From a virus: DNA of 45,098 bases. Where the stretch lies: the IMG/VR virus record IMGVR_UViG_3300032236_001251, positions 1-45,098 of that record; one strand, written 5' to 3'. The first letter of the stretch is position 1. Every line of letters starts with the position of its first letter. Positions 1-5,511 of the stretch are shown here, piece after piece. The notes under the pieces were generated by a model, which worked only from the letters and a program-made list of their open reading frames with translations, searched no databases and had not been told where the DNA came from. A program made the position numbers and the translations under genes.

Positions 1-18
1 AAAAGAAAAGGACAATAG

Positions 19-90
19 ATGAGCAGTAACACAACAGTAATCATCGGAATAATTTTTGCAGTAGTTTCAGCGTTAGGAGTAATTATCTAA
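19..90 (+). CDS. 23-residue single-span membrane peptide
   Basis: Starts at an ATG preceded by AAAGGA and reads as a short polar N-terminus (MSSNTT) followed by an almost purely hydrophobic stretch to the stop, i.e. one membrane helix and nothing else. Its stop codon overlaps the next start (TAATG), which suggests translational coupling. A peptide of the same size and design, also coupled to its downstream gene, lies at 6019-6090. Function unknown; a membrane regulator or toxin-like peptide is possible. Not inspected by any coding-potential program. Confidence 0.55.
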   Translation: MSSNTTVIIGIIFAVVSALGVII

Positions 91-272
91 TGATGACCCG
101 TAAAGATTATGTCGCAACAGCAGAGATTCTAAATTCATATGGATCAGAAATGAAGTTAGAAGTTTTTGAAGACCTTGTAAATGATTTCATTGAAATGTTT
201 GCAAAAGATAACGAGCGTTTTGATAGCGATAGATTTTGGGACGAGTGTTTCAAAACAGTTAATCATAACTAA
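90..272 (+). CDS. small conserved-type hypothetical protein (60 aa)
   Basis: Acidic, helical 60-residue protein translated from the ATG that overlaps the preceding stop. The pattern (YVATAEIL near the N-terminus, MFAKDNERFDSDRFWDEC near the C-terminus) resembles small proteins that I recall from many actinobacterial phages, which also end in an F..DN.RFD..RF motif; the resemblance is from memory. Function unknown. It ends its little operon: the following 215 bases are regulatory. Confidence 0.65.
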   Translation: MMTRKDYVATAEILNSYGSEMKLEVFEDLVNDFIEMFAKDNERFDSDRFWDECFKTVNHN

Positions 273-342
273 ATAAATTGGGAGCTGAGCGATCTCCATA
301 AAAGGCTCACAATATTTTATTAGAACACTTGTTCGGATTTTT

Positions 343-362
343 CGACGGGGTCGGGCGTGTCG
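343..362 (+). repeat. GC-rich mini-hairpin repeat, copy 1
   Basis: Core CGACGGGGTCG directly followed by GGCGTGTCG (sharing bases). With the next two bases it forms two tandem tiny hairpins, CGAC-GGG-GTCG and GGCG-TGT-CGCC. Identical cores occur at 1740-1759, 3147-3166 and 4489-4508. It lies between a gene end and a CRP-like palindrome that begins 7 bases downstream. Confidence 0.9.
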
Positions 363-369
363 CCTTACG

Positions 370-385
370 TGTGATGTTTATCACA
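370..385 (+). promoter_or_regulatory. CRP-like palindrome 1 (TGTGA-N6-TCACA)
   Basis: Perfect half-sites TGTGA and TCACA separated by six bases (TGTTTA), the exact layout of CRP/FNR-family operators. It is one of seven such sites in the left arm, four of which follow a GC-rich repeat. The regulator is unknown: it could be a host CRP-family protein or a phage factor. Confidence 0.75.
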
Positions 386-409
386 TTTAAGACGCTCCAT
401 ATATTGAGA

Positions 410-435
410 CTACTCACCAGTATACTGGATAGTAG
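410..435 (+). promoter_or_regulatory. 26-bp operator-like inverted repeat
   Basis: CTACT and AGTAG flank a perfect 12-bp palindrome CCAGTATACTGG (417-428), two bases out on each side. The element covers the expected -35 position of the promoter whose -10 is at 449-454, so a protein bound here would be expected to control the zinc-ribbon gene at 488. Confidence 0.7.
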
Positions 436-448
436 CAAAATTGTATGC

Positions 449-454
449 TAAAAT
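449..454 (+). promoter_or_regulatory. extended -10 (TGC-TAAAAT) with AACGATAGTT element
   Basis: TGC followed by TAAAAT, then ATAACGATAGTTAAA overlapping the likely start of transcription. The same arrangement recurs at 668-673 (TGT-TAAACT followed by AACTAACGATAGTT, a perfect 5-bp inverted repeat around ACGA). The two promoters are therefore probably co-regulated. Confidence 0.6.
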
Positions 455-487
455 AACGATAGTTAAACAATAAGAAAGGTTCTAAAA

Positions 488-628
488 ATGAACACTATAA
501 AATACATAGAATACGCATACTGTCCTACCTGCAAGGTTCCCGCCTTAGTAGATCAAGAATATGTCTCACCTGCTGAGATCACCGTAGAGTGCAGAAACTG
601 CCTAGATATGAGCCAAATCACACTCTAA
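488..628 (+). CDS. 46-aa zinc-ribbon protein
   Basis: Preceded by AAGAAAGG at a normal distance. Contains two CxxC knuckles, CPTC at residues 12-15 and CRNC at 35-38, separated by about 19 residues, the layout of a minimal zinc ribbon. No other domain is present. Followed by a GGCGTGTCGCC mini-hairpin (634-644) and the next promoter, so it is probably a single-gene transcript. Role unknown; such proteins can bind DNA, RNA or a partner protein. Confidence 0.7.
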   Translation: MNTIKYIEYAYCPTCKVPALVDQEYVSPAEITVECRNCLDMSQITL

Positions 629-633
629 AATAC

Positions 634-644
634 GGCGTGTCGCC
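634..644 (+). repeat. short mini-hairpin GGCGTGTCGCC
   Basis: Half of the larger GC-rich repeat, forming GGCG-TGT-CGCC. Another exact copy is at 4456-4466 just after tRNA-Asp, and near copies with TACGGCGTGTCG occur at 1815-1825 and 4548-4557. It lies 5 bases after a stop codon here, so a role in 3' end formation is possible. Confidence 0.7.
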
Positions 645-706
645 TTGAAATTCAACCCAAAGTATGTTAAACTAACGATAGTTAAAAATAAAGAAAGGTG
701 GTCAAA

Positions 707-901
707 ATGACTACACTAAATAAAGTAAATATAGGTAAGACTCTAGAAATTTCTGGAGCATTAGAAAATCGTATTATTCACGATGTAAATAATGGTGGTG
801 CTAAATCCACTTATGGGCTAAATATGGCTCAGCGTAATTGGTTAATACAAGTAATATTCTCTAACAGTTTTCCTAAGTGTAATTGCTTAGAGTGTTTATA
901 A
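707..901 (+). CDS. hypothetical protein (64 aa)
   Basis: ATG at 707 is chosen because AAAGAAAGG lies just upstream; an in-frame GTG at 698 would sit inside that ribosome-binding site. The protein ends in CNCLECL, a cysteine pair arrangement that could join in metal binding with a partner, but only three cysteines are present. Transcribed from the extended -10 promoter at 668-673. No family recognised. Confidence 0.6.
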   Translation: MTTLNKVNIGKTLEISGALENRIIHDVNNGGAKSTYGLNMAQRNWLIQVIFSNSFPKCNCLECL

Positions 902-919
902 GAAAGGATAACTAAATAT

Positions 920-1132
920 ATGCTAATATCTGAAGCCCTAGAGGGTAAATTCATCCGTTCATTTAATTCCCGCCGAGAGGGAATTATTCAGCAGGCAGAT
1001 ATCCGTAGCGATATCTCAACCCCCGAGGGTTGCTATGCTTATGCGGTAAAAGTAAGACCGCAATGGAATGGCGAGGGATATCCTAAGCCAGACTTTTGGA
1101 CAACAATTTATATTGGAAAGGATGACGAATAA
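920..1132 (+). CDS. hypothetical protein (70 aa)
   Basis: Starts at ATG 920 behind AGAAAGGA. Mixed alpha/beta composition with a C-terminal half rich in aromatics and prolines (KVRPQWNGEGYPKPDFWTTIYIG). Its stop overlaps the next start (TAATG). No family recognised. Confidence 0.6.
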   Translation: MLISEALEGKFIRSFNSRREGIIQQADIRSDISTPEGCYAYAVKVRPQWNGEGYPKPDFWTTIYIGKDDE

Positions 1133-1284
1133 TGAATGACTTAAAAGATATCGTTGCGGTAGAATGCGATGAATGCGGTGGCGCAGGATTTGTATTCTAT
1201 GGTTCAAGCGAGGACTATGATGTAATGAAATGCGAATGCATTTCTGATGATGTAGATTTTATTGACGGAATTATGGGGGCTTAA
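1132..1284 (+). CDS. 50-aa CxxCxG zinc-knuckle protein
   Basis: Starts at the ATG overlapping the previous stop. CDECGG at residues 12-17 and CEC at residues 34-36 form a DnaJ-type CxxCxG plus CxC arrangement that can hold one zinc ion. The next gene begins on the base after its stop, so the three genes 920-1500 are a tight operon. Role unknown. Confidence 0.65.
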   Translation: MNDLKDIVAVECDECGGAGFVFYGSSEDYDVMKCECISDDVDFIDGIMGA

Positions 1285-1500
1285 ATGAAATATTCAAATT
1301 ATTCAATAACGGTTGCGTATGACGGAAAACCTGTTCATTGGCAACAATGGTATGAAAATGCTCTTGATGCGGTTAATTCATTTAACAAATTTGTTGATCA
1401 CGGATTTGCTGATGAATATGCAACTGTAAATTTAATTGAAGCATCTGGCAAAATGCACACAAGACATTTTTATCGTAATGGAAAGGTGGGTGGCAAATAA
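1285..1500 (+). CDS. hypothetical protein (71 aa)
   Basis: Begins directly after the stop of the zinc-knuckle gene and its own stop overlaps the next start (TAATGG). Sequence suggests a small beta-rich fold (YSITVAYDGKPVHWQQWYENALDAV, then YATVNLIEASGKMHTRHFY), reminiscent of small phage proteins with a strand-helix-strand-strand order. No function assigned. Confidence 0.65.
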   Translation: MKYSNYSITVAYDGKPVHWQQWYENALDAVNSFNKFVDHGFADEYATVNLIEASGKMHTRHFYRNGKVGGK

Positions 1501-1604
1501 TGGAAAAAGATATTTTTGGATTTGCTGATGCAATTCAAATTGATCATTTAACAAATGAACAAATTGAAACCCTGTTAAAGATTTTTGATAAAGATGAAAG
1601 GTAA
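1500..1604 (+). CDS. 34-aa hypothetical peptide
   Basis: Starts at the ATG overlapping the previous stop and is preceded by GGAAAGGTGG in the upstream gene. Reads as an amphipathic helical peptide (DHLTNEQIETLLKIFDKDER). Its tight coupling to both neighbours is the main support for it being real. Confidence 0.5.
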   Translation: MEKDIFGFADAIQIDHLTNEQIETLLKIFDKDER

Positions 1605-1608
1605 AATT

Positions 1609-1719
1609 ATGGAAAAAGTAAAGAGAATTCAAGAGTTGCGTCGCAGTAATGCTGCGACTGCAATTCCATCCAAGAAAAAATATTCACGAAAAATAAAACA
1701 TAAAAATAAATTGAAATAA
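1609..1719 (+). CDS. 36-aa strongly basic peptide
   Basis: Four bases after the previous gene, with GAAAGG upstream. Half of the residues in the C-terminal 20 are lysine or arginine (SKKKYSRKIKHKNKLK), so it probably binds nucleic acid or the ribosome. It closes the 920-1719 operon, 21 bases before GC-rich repeat 2. No family recognised. Confidence 0.5.
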   Translation: MEKVKRIQELRRSNAATAIPSKKKYSRKIKHKNKLK

Positions 1720-1739
1720 TTTCAGCTGCAAAAAAAATT

Positions 1740-1759
1740 CGACGGGGTCGGGCGTGTCG
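1740..1759 (+). repeat. GC-rich mini-hairpin repeat, copy 2
   Basis: Identical 20-base core to copy 1, preceded as in copies 3 and 4 by an A-run and ATT. It is followed by CCACGCCGTC, which can pair back to the core, and then by a degenerate CRP-like site. Confidence 0.9.
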
Positions 1760-1776
1760 CCACGCCGTCTTACGGG

Positions 1777-1792
1777 TGTGATTTTAATCATA
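1777..1792 (+). promoter_or_regulatory. CRP-like palindrome 2 (TGTGA-N6-TCATA)
   Basis: Left half-site perfect, right half-site with one change. Same position relative to the GC-rich repeat as sites 1, 3 and 4. Confidence 0.55.
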
Positions 1793-1831
1793 TAGTTACG
1801 GCTATGTAATTTACGGCGTGTCGCTTGCTTG

Positions 1832-1853
1832 TGTCGGTGCGATGTGTTATTAT
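1832..1853 (+). promoter_or_regulatory. TGTCGGTG-box promoter A
   Basis: TGTCGGTG (1832-1839), eight bases, then TATTAT (1848-1853) preceded by TGT. One of six promoters with this exact spacing; drives the gene at 1881 after a leader containing GAAAGAAAGG. Confidence 0.7.
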
Positions 1854-1880
1854 TCCATTATTGAAAGAAAGGAAAACTAA

Positions 1881-2024
1881 ATGAATACTTGTGAAGATTT
1901 CCCATGTTGCGGTCATGAGCTAAATGACTGCGATGGATCTTTATATGGCTCTGATGATGTTCTTAAGCAGGACATGTGGCGGATGATGACCCGCATGGCT
2001 GACGCTGAAATGGGAGACTTATAG
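1881..2024 (+). CDS. 47-aa Cys-rich acidic protein
   Basis: ATG with GAAAGG at a normal distance. N-terminus MNTCEDFPCCGHELNDCDG has four cysteines and a histidine (C4, C9, C10, H12, C17), a likely metal knuckle; the C-terminus is a Met-rich helix (MWRMMTRMADAEM). I recall similar CED.PCCGH proteins in actinobacterial phages. Its stop lies inside a terminator-like hairpin (2012-2030). Confidence 0.6.
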   Translation: MNTCEDFPCCGHELNDCDGSLYGSDDVLKQDMWRMMTRMADAEMGDL

Positions 2025-2030
2025 TCTCCC
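2012..2030 (+). terminator. hairpin over the stop codon
   Basis: GGGAGACT-TAT-AGTCTCCC, an 8-bp perfect stem with a 3-base loop that includes the stop codon of the upstream gene. No U-run follows, and the next promoter starts three bases later, so it may insulate rather than terminate by the classic route. Confidence 0.55.
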
Positions 2031-2032
2031 CG

Positions 2033-2054
2033 TGTCGGTGCCCCCTGATATAAT
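2033..2054 (+). promoter_or_regulatory. TGTCGGTG-box promoter B
   Basis: TGTCGGTG (2033-2040), eight bases, TATAAT (2049-2054) with TGA in front (extended -10). The leader reads AAACCCAACACCCCAAC before the ribosome-binding site, as at promoters E and F. Confidence 0.8.
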
Positions 2055-2093
2055 AAACCCAACACCCCAACTAAAGAAATGGAAAATAAATAA

Positions 2094-2303
2094 ATGACCG
2101 TATCAATCCAACACTCGCTAGAATTTGTAACTGAATTAGATGAGACCAATCCAACTGCTAGGCGCCTGCTTGCACTATCTCACGAGGGGCAAGTAGAACT
2201 GCTTGAAAGTATGCTAAAGTCCTTGGTTGCCCCACAACTTCAACCAATCCTTGATGAACTAAATGCAGGTAACACTTATGCAACTCTTAAGGTGGTGATG
2301 TAA
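2094..2303 (+). CDS. hypothetical helical protein (69 aa)
   Basis: First gene of a five-gene operon behind promoter B. Acidic and helical (RRLLALSHEGQVELLESMLKSLVAPQLQPILDEL). Its stop overlaps the start of the next gene. No family recognised. Confidence 0.65.
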   Translation: MTVSIQHSLEFVTELDETNPTARRLLALSHEGQVELLESMLKSLVAPQLQPILDELNAGNTYATLKVVM

Positions 2304-2593
2304 TGAGTTTGGCAACACTATTTCAAATTAGAGAAACTGTAGGCGAATGCATTACTGATATTGATGTGATGACTGCTGCTCGTGAAATTGCATGGGAATA
2401 TGCAGACGGGGATACTGAGAAATTAGATCGGATCTCTAATCTAATGTTTAAGTATTCTACAATTCTTGCAAGTCTTACTGCAACTAAACTATCACACTTG
2501 CTTATGGGTGATGAGTTTGATAAAATGGCGGATGAAGCCATGGAATTAGAAAATATGTTTGATCAAATTAAAGGAGAAGAAAATAATGGGTAG
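2303..2593 (+). CDS. hypothetical helical protein (96 aa)
   Basis: ATG overlaps the previous stop. Acidic, entirely helical by composition, ending in QIKGEENNG. Its last codons hold the ribosome-binding site (AAAGGAG) for the next gene. No domain recognised. Confidence 0.65.
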   Translation: MSLATLFQIRETVGECITDIDVMTAAREIAWEYADGDTEKLDRISNLMFKYSTILASLTATKLSHLLMGDEFDKMADEAMELENMFDQIKGEENNG

Positions 2594-2879
2594 TGTATTT
2601 GCCACTGAATTAGCAGAGAATGATTTTAATCTAGGCATGGCTGGAGCAATTGGAATACACTTGCGATCCAATCATTACCCTCCCGTCCCGTTGACAATGG
2701 TAGATCCATGCATCGCAGCAATTGACGCATACTGGGAAGACGATTTAAATCGTAGTATTGAATTGCCCGAAGGTGTCCTATGGCGTGGCGAGACTAGTGC
2801 TCCTGCGTATGCAGTTATTGAATCGCATCACTTGGAAGCATGGTGTCAAGAGGACTACGTGGAGGAAGATTATGAGTAA
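2586..2879 (+). CDS. hypothetical acidic protein (97 aa)
   Basis: The ATG at 2586 follows AAAGGAGAAG and overlaps the upstream gene by 8 bases; a longer in-frame start at 2559 has no such signal. Acidic C-terminus (EDYVEEDYE). Middle contains PPVPLTMVDPCIAAIDAYWEDD. No family recognised. Confidence 0.65.
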   Translation: MGSVFATELAENDFNLGMAGAIGIHLRSNHYPPVPLTMVDPCIAAIDAYWEDDLNRSIELPEGVLWRGETSAPAYAVIESHHLEAWCQEDYVEEDYE

Positions 2880-3015
2880 ATCATTAGATGAAGTATTAAT
2901 GCAATGGTACCCAGACGGTGACTTTAATGAAGAGGACCTATGGGATGCAATTGCAGAAGTTAACGGTGTAGACGTTAATGAAATTATGGATCAAGATCTA
3001 ACTTTATTTATTTAA
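2872..3015 (+). CDS. hypothetical acidic protein (47 aa)
   Basis: ATG at 2872 lies 8 bases before the upstream stop and behind GGAGGAAG, the best ribosome-binding site in the operon. Reads SKSLDEVLMQWYPDGDFNEEDLWDAIAEVNGVDVNEIM; the alternating acidic pattern looks EF-hand-like in places but no full calcium loop is present. Confidence 0.6.
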   Translation: MSKSLDEVLMQWYPDGDFNEEDLWDAIAEVNGVDVNEIMDQDLTLFI

Positions 3016-3035
3016 ATTTAACTGGGTGGGGTGCA

Positions 3036-3113
3036 ATGAATATACTGGCTCATATGTTTGTCTATGGCATCATAGGGGCCTTTATATTTTTTATAAGTTT
3101 ATTTGATTTTTAA
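3036..3113 (+). CDS. 25-aa single-span membrane peptide
   Basis: ATG behind GGGTGGGG. MNILAHM is followed by VYGIIGAFIFFISLFDF, one hydrophobic helix. Third membrane peptide of this size in the left arm (others 19-90 and 6019-6090). It is the last gene before GC-rich repeat 3. Confidence 0.45.
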   Translation: MNILAHMFVYGIIGAFIFFISLFDF

Positions 3114-3146
3114 AGCGTTGCCCCTTGACAAAGCTCTGCAAAAATT

Positions 3147-3166
3147 CGACGGGGTCGGGCGTGTCG
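3147..3166 (+). repeat. GC-rich mini-hairpin repeat, copy 3
   Basis: Identical core to copies 1, 2 and 4. Upstream it shares CTTGACAAAGCT.TGCAAAAATT with copy 4 (one mismatch), so the repeated unit is about 45 bases in these two cases. Confidence 0.9.
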
Positions 3167-3174
3167 TACACAAG

Positions 3175-3183
3175 TTATCCACA
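3175..3183 (+). promoter_or_regulatory. consensus DnaA box TTATCCACA
   Basis: Exact match to the bacterial DnaA-box consensus, placed between GC-rich repeat 3 and CRP-like site 3. Only one perfect box was noticed, so an origin is not demonstrated; a regulatory DnaA site is equally possible. Confidence 0.5.
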
Positions 3184-3193
3184 AGCTTTACGG

Positions 3194-3209
3194 TGTGATA
3201 TTTATCACA
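3194..3209 (+). promoter_or_regulatory. CRP-like palindrome 3 (TGTGA-N6-TCACA)
   Basis: Both half-sites perfect with spacer TATTTA. Lies about 75 bases upstream of promoter C. Confidence 0.75.
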
Positions 3210-3269
3210 TTAAGAAAATCGGACATATTGGACAAATGTATCTCTAATTGGTTATTAAGAATGGACATA

Positions 3270-3291
3270 TGTCGGTCCTATATGCTAGACT
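3270..3291 (+). promoter_or_regulatory. TGTCGGT-box promoter C
   Basis: TGTCGGTC (3270-3277), eight bases, TAGACT (3286-3291) with TGC in front. Drives the DUF932 gene. Two GGACAWA repeats lie just upstream (ATCGGACATATTGGACAAAT). Confidence 0.7.
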
Positions 3292-3316
3292 AGGGATACA
3301 TAACGAAAGGAAACTA

Positions 3317-4345
3317 ATGTCTAACTTAGCACATAAATCAGAAATTGAGGATGGCTCTGCGTCATTCGCACTAGTTGATTCCCGCCAAAAGCCTGCGTGG
3401 CATTCATTTGCAAATCACGTATGGGACGCCGATGTTGAAACACCTAGCATTCAACAAATTATGGATTCTGCGAAACTTTCAAATTGGAATGTTCGCTTAG
3501 AGCCTGTTGCAGATTTGGTTCCTAACTATAATATGGTTAGCGATTCTTACCTTGTTGTTCGTGATAACCCATATAACGATGGCGAAAAAGATGTTCTCGC
3601 TACCGTAGGATCACGCTACAAAGAAGTGCAGAATGAAGATTTATTTGCATTCGCACAAAACCTACATGATTCAAACCCTGATGTAAAAGTTGATTCTGCG
3701 GGATCACTTAAAGGTGGACGTGTAGTATTTGGCACATGGTCTATTCCAAACACTCTAGTGCTAGATCCAAAAGGTGCAAATGATCAAACAAATCTTTATT
3801 TGGTTATTTATACCTCTCACGATGGATCAGTTGCGGTTCAAACTGCAATTACACCTGTTCGTGTCCGTTGCCAAAACACACTTAATTTTGCTATGAAACG
3901 TGCTAAGCAATCTTTCAAGATTCGCCACACACAAACCGTAGATGGTAAAATTGCTGCTGCTCGTGAGGCACTAGGTCTATCTGTTGCTTATTTTGATGAA
4001 TTTTCAAAGCAAGCACAAACACTATTTGAAACAAAAGTTGATGACGCTAAGTTTAGCAAAATTATCAACACAATGTATCCAAAGCCTGAATTGGATAAAA
4101 AGGGTTCAATAAAAAAGTGGGAAAACAAAGTTCTCTTGCTTGACGAGTTGTATCACAATTCAAACACAAATGCTAATATCAAAGGCACTGCTTGGGGTGT
4201 TGTAAATGCTCTAACCGAACGTCTTGATTATTTCCGCACTGCTCGTAAGGGTGGAGATTCACTAATGGCAGGCGCAAGCGGATTTGATCCTGTTATTACT
4301 GCAGAAAAAAATAAAATTGTTAAGCAGGTTCTTGCTCTCGCTTAA
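3317..4345 (+). CDS. DUF932 phage/plasmid-like protein (342 aa)
   Basis: The ATG at 3317 follows GAAAGGAAA; upstream in-frame starts would lie inside promoter C. The sequence has the features of the DUF932 (TIGR03299-type) family: KPAWHSFA near residue 24, VVRDNPY followed by LATVGSRYKEVQNEDLFAFA, VSSGSLKGGRVVFGTWSI-like strand-rich centre, and RVRCQNTLNFA with a helical C-terminal half. These proteins are common in plasmids and in phages of actinobacteria; their molecular role is not established, with links to replication or recombination suggested. It is the largest product of the left arm and has its own promoter and downstream hairpin. Confidence 0.8.
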   Translation: MSNLAHKSEIEDGSASFALVDSRQKPAWHSFANHVWDADVETPSIQQIMDSAKLSNWNVRLEPVADLVPNYNMVSDSYLVVRDNPYNDGEKDVLATVGSRYKEVQNEDLFAFAQNLHDSNPDVKVDSAGSLKGGRVVFGTWSIPNTLVLDPKGANDQTNLYLVIYTSHDGSVAVQTAITPVRVRCQNTLNFAMKRAKQSFKIRHTQTVDGKIAAAREALGLSVAYFDEFSKQAQTLFETKVDDAKFSKIINTMYPKPELDKKGSIKKWENKVLLLDELYHNSNTNANIKGTAWGVVNALTERLDYFRTARKGGDSLMAGASGFDPVITAEKNKIVKQVLALA

Positions 4346-4351
4346 TAAATC

Positions 4352-4371
4352 GGTGGGGCGAAAGCCCCACC
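4352..4371 (+). terminator. GAAA-tetraloop hairpin
   Basis: GGTGGGGC-GAAA-GCCCCACC, an 8-bp perfect GC-rich stem with a GNRA-type loop, six bases after the DUF932 stop and seven bases before tRNA-Asp. There is no U-run, so it may stabilise or process the transcript that also contains the tRNA. Confidence 0.65.
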
Positions 4372-4378
4372 ACATTCT

Positions 4379-4452
4379 GGTCTGGTAGATCAATTGGTTA
4401 GATCGCCACCCTGTCACGGTGGAGGTTGCGGGTTCAAGTCCCGTCCAGATCG
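4379..4452 (+). tRNA. tRNA-Asp (GUC)
   Basis: Full cloverleaf by eye: acceptor GGTCTGG pairs with CCAGATC (one G-U), anticodon stem CCACC/GGTGG around loop CTGTCAC with anticodon GTC, T-loop GGTTCAAGTCC, discriminator G. CCA is not encoded. It is the only tRNA in the left arm and lies between the DUF932 hairpin and GC-rich repeat 4. Confidence 0.95.
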
Positions 4453-4488
4453 CTCGGCGTGTCGCCTTGACAAAGCTTTGCAAAAATT

Positions 4489-4508
4489 CGACGGGGTCGG
4501 GCGTGTCG
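4489..4508 (+). repeat. GC-rich mini-hairpin repeat, copy 4
   Basis: Identical core. Preceded by the short mini-hairpin GGCGTGTCGCC (4456-4466) and by CTTGACAAAGCTTTGCAAAAATT as in copy 3. Confidence 0.9.
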
Positions 4509-4520
4509 CATTCTTTACGG

Positions 4521-4536
4521 TGTGAGTTTTATCACA
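4521..4536 (+). promoter_or_regulatory. CRP-like palindrome 4 (TGTGA-N6-TCACA)
   Basis: Perfect half-sites with spacer GTTTTA; the symmetry extends one more base on each side (GTGTGA...TCACAC). It is 21 bases upstream of the -35 at 4558. Confidence 0.75.
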
Positions 4537-4557
4537 CCACATATTACGGCGTGTCGT

Positions 4558-4586
4558 TTGATTACCCAATAGTAACCTGCTACAAT
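4558..4586 (+). promoter_or_regulatory. sigma-70-type promoter, leaderless
   Basis: TTGATT (4558-4563), 17 bases, TACAAT (4581-4586) with TGC in front. The ATG of the next gene is only seven bases after the -10, so transcription should start at or next to the start codon. Leaderless mRNAs are common in actinobacteria. Confidence 0.7.
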
Positions 4587-4593
4587 ATCCGCT

Positions 4594-5208
4594 ATGATGA
4601 ACACAAATGAAAAACCAACCTGGTATAAATGGGATTATTTATGCACAAATTGCGATGCTAATATCGTAATGATTATCAAGTCTGAGGGATTACCACACGC
4701 AGAAATGTGTCCGAAGTGCTGTGTTCAGATGACCTTGATGTCGGTGCTAGATGCTACAATATATCCAACAAAGAAAGAGGATAAAATGGAACTTACAACT
4801 GACTATAATCCAAACCTACTCGTTACCTACAAAGTTATTACTGATGGTGAAACAAAGTATGAAACTCGCAAGATGAACGAACTAGAGTGGGATATGGAAC
4901 AATTCCGCAAACTACGCAAAGCAGAAAATAATTGGTGGGGTAAAGAAAGCCAACTCCGTAATCTTATTTCTGATGTATATCAAGACTCTCCAGATCAAGA
5001 AACATTATTGCAAATTGCAGATATTTTTGGTATCCCATTAACTAAGACTATTGAATATACTGCAACTATAAATGTATCTGGAACTATGGAAGTAGATTTA
5101 ACTGATACCTATGACTTAAGCGATATGCTATTTAGTAATCTAAATGTATCTGGATATGGCGAAGTTGAAGTGTTAGATTTTGATGTATATTCAGTAGAGG
5201 AGTGTTAA
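4594..5208 (+). CDS. zinc-ribbon N-domain fused to a hypothetical protein (204 aa; internal start 4786)
   Basis: Residues 1-64 hold a zinc ribbon (CTNC at 17-20, CPKC at 39-42) and are read from a leaderless start at 4594. In frame at residue 65 lies a second ATG (4786) with its own ribosome-binding site (AAAGAAAGAGG) and its own TGTCGGTG-box promoter D inside the coding region, which would give a 140-residue protein without the zinc ribbon (MELTTDYNPN...). The C-terminal half repeats a beta-strand pattern (YTATINVSGTMEVDL, LNVSGYGEVEVLDF). Two products from one frame are therefore likely. No family recognised for either part. Confidence 0.7.
   Translation: MMNTNEKPTWYKWDYLCTNCDANIVMIIKSEGLPHAEMCPKCCVQMTLMSVLDATIYPTKKEDKMELTTDYNPNLLVTYKVITDGETKYETRKMNELEWDMEQFRKLRKAENNWWGKESQLRNLISDVYQDSPDQETLLQIADIFGIPLTKTIEYTATINVSGTMEVDLTDTYDLSDMLFSNLNVSGYGEVEVLDFDVYSVEEC
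4739..4760 (+). promoter_or_regulatory. TGTCGGTG-box promoter D (intragenic)
   Basis: TGTCGGTG (4739-4746), eight bases, TACAAT (4755-4760) with TGC in front, located inside the open frame that begins at 4594 and 26 bases before the internal start at 4786. The leader CCAAC-AAAGAAAGAGG resembles those of promoters B, E and F. Confidence 0.7.
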
Positions 5209-5209
5209 T

Positions 5210-5434
5210 ATGGCTGTTGCCCTTATTCAAGTCCCGTCCCGTGCTCGTATGGCGAACGGGATTAGCAAAGCCATCACCGCTGGTGTAGAGTATGACCTTC
5301 TGGATAATATGCAGGTAGAGGTTACCTGTGCAGATGAGCTGGTCTTGGCAAAGATTATTACCGCCTTTCAAGGCAAGATCCTAAAGGCTTGGCACACAAA
5401 GCCTGTCGTGCCTGACCTACCCCGTAACGACTAG
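5210..5434 (+). CDS. hypothetical protein (74 aa)
   Basis: Starts one base after the previous stop, behind AGAGGAG. Strand-helix pattern ending in KAWHTKPVVPDLPRND. Noticeably richer in GC than its neighbours. Ends 18 bases before promoter E. No family recognised. Confidence 0.6.
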   Translation: MAVALIQVPSRARMANGISKAITAGVEYDLLDNMQVEVTCADELVLAKIITAFQGKILKAWHTKPVVPDLPRND

Positions 5435-5452
5435 ATTTCTCTACCCCCTGCT

Positions 5453-5474
5453 TGTCGGTGGGGGGTGGTAGAAT
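5453..5474 (+). promoter_or_regulatory. TGTCGGTG-box promoter E
   Basis: TGTCGGTG (5453-5460), eight bases, TAGAAT (5469-5474) with TGG in front. The leader AAACCCCAACAACCCAAC precedes AAAGGAAAAG. Confidence 0.8.
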
Positions 5475-5511
5475 AAACCCCAACAACCCAACAAACAAAG
5501 GAAAAGAAAAT

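Noticed and set aside
3248-3316. Upstream in-frame extension of the DUF932 gene
   Set aside because: It would begin within the regulatory region and span promoter C; the ATG at 3317 has GAAAGG in place.
343-4508. Four identical GC-rich repeats considered as a CRISPR array
   Set aside because: Spacing is 1.3-1.4 kb with genes between copies, so there are no spacers and no Cas1/Cas2; the lone Cas4-like protein fits recombination.
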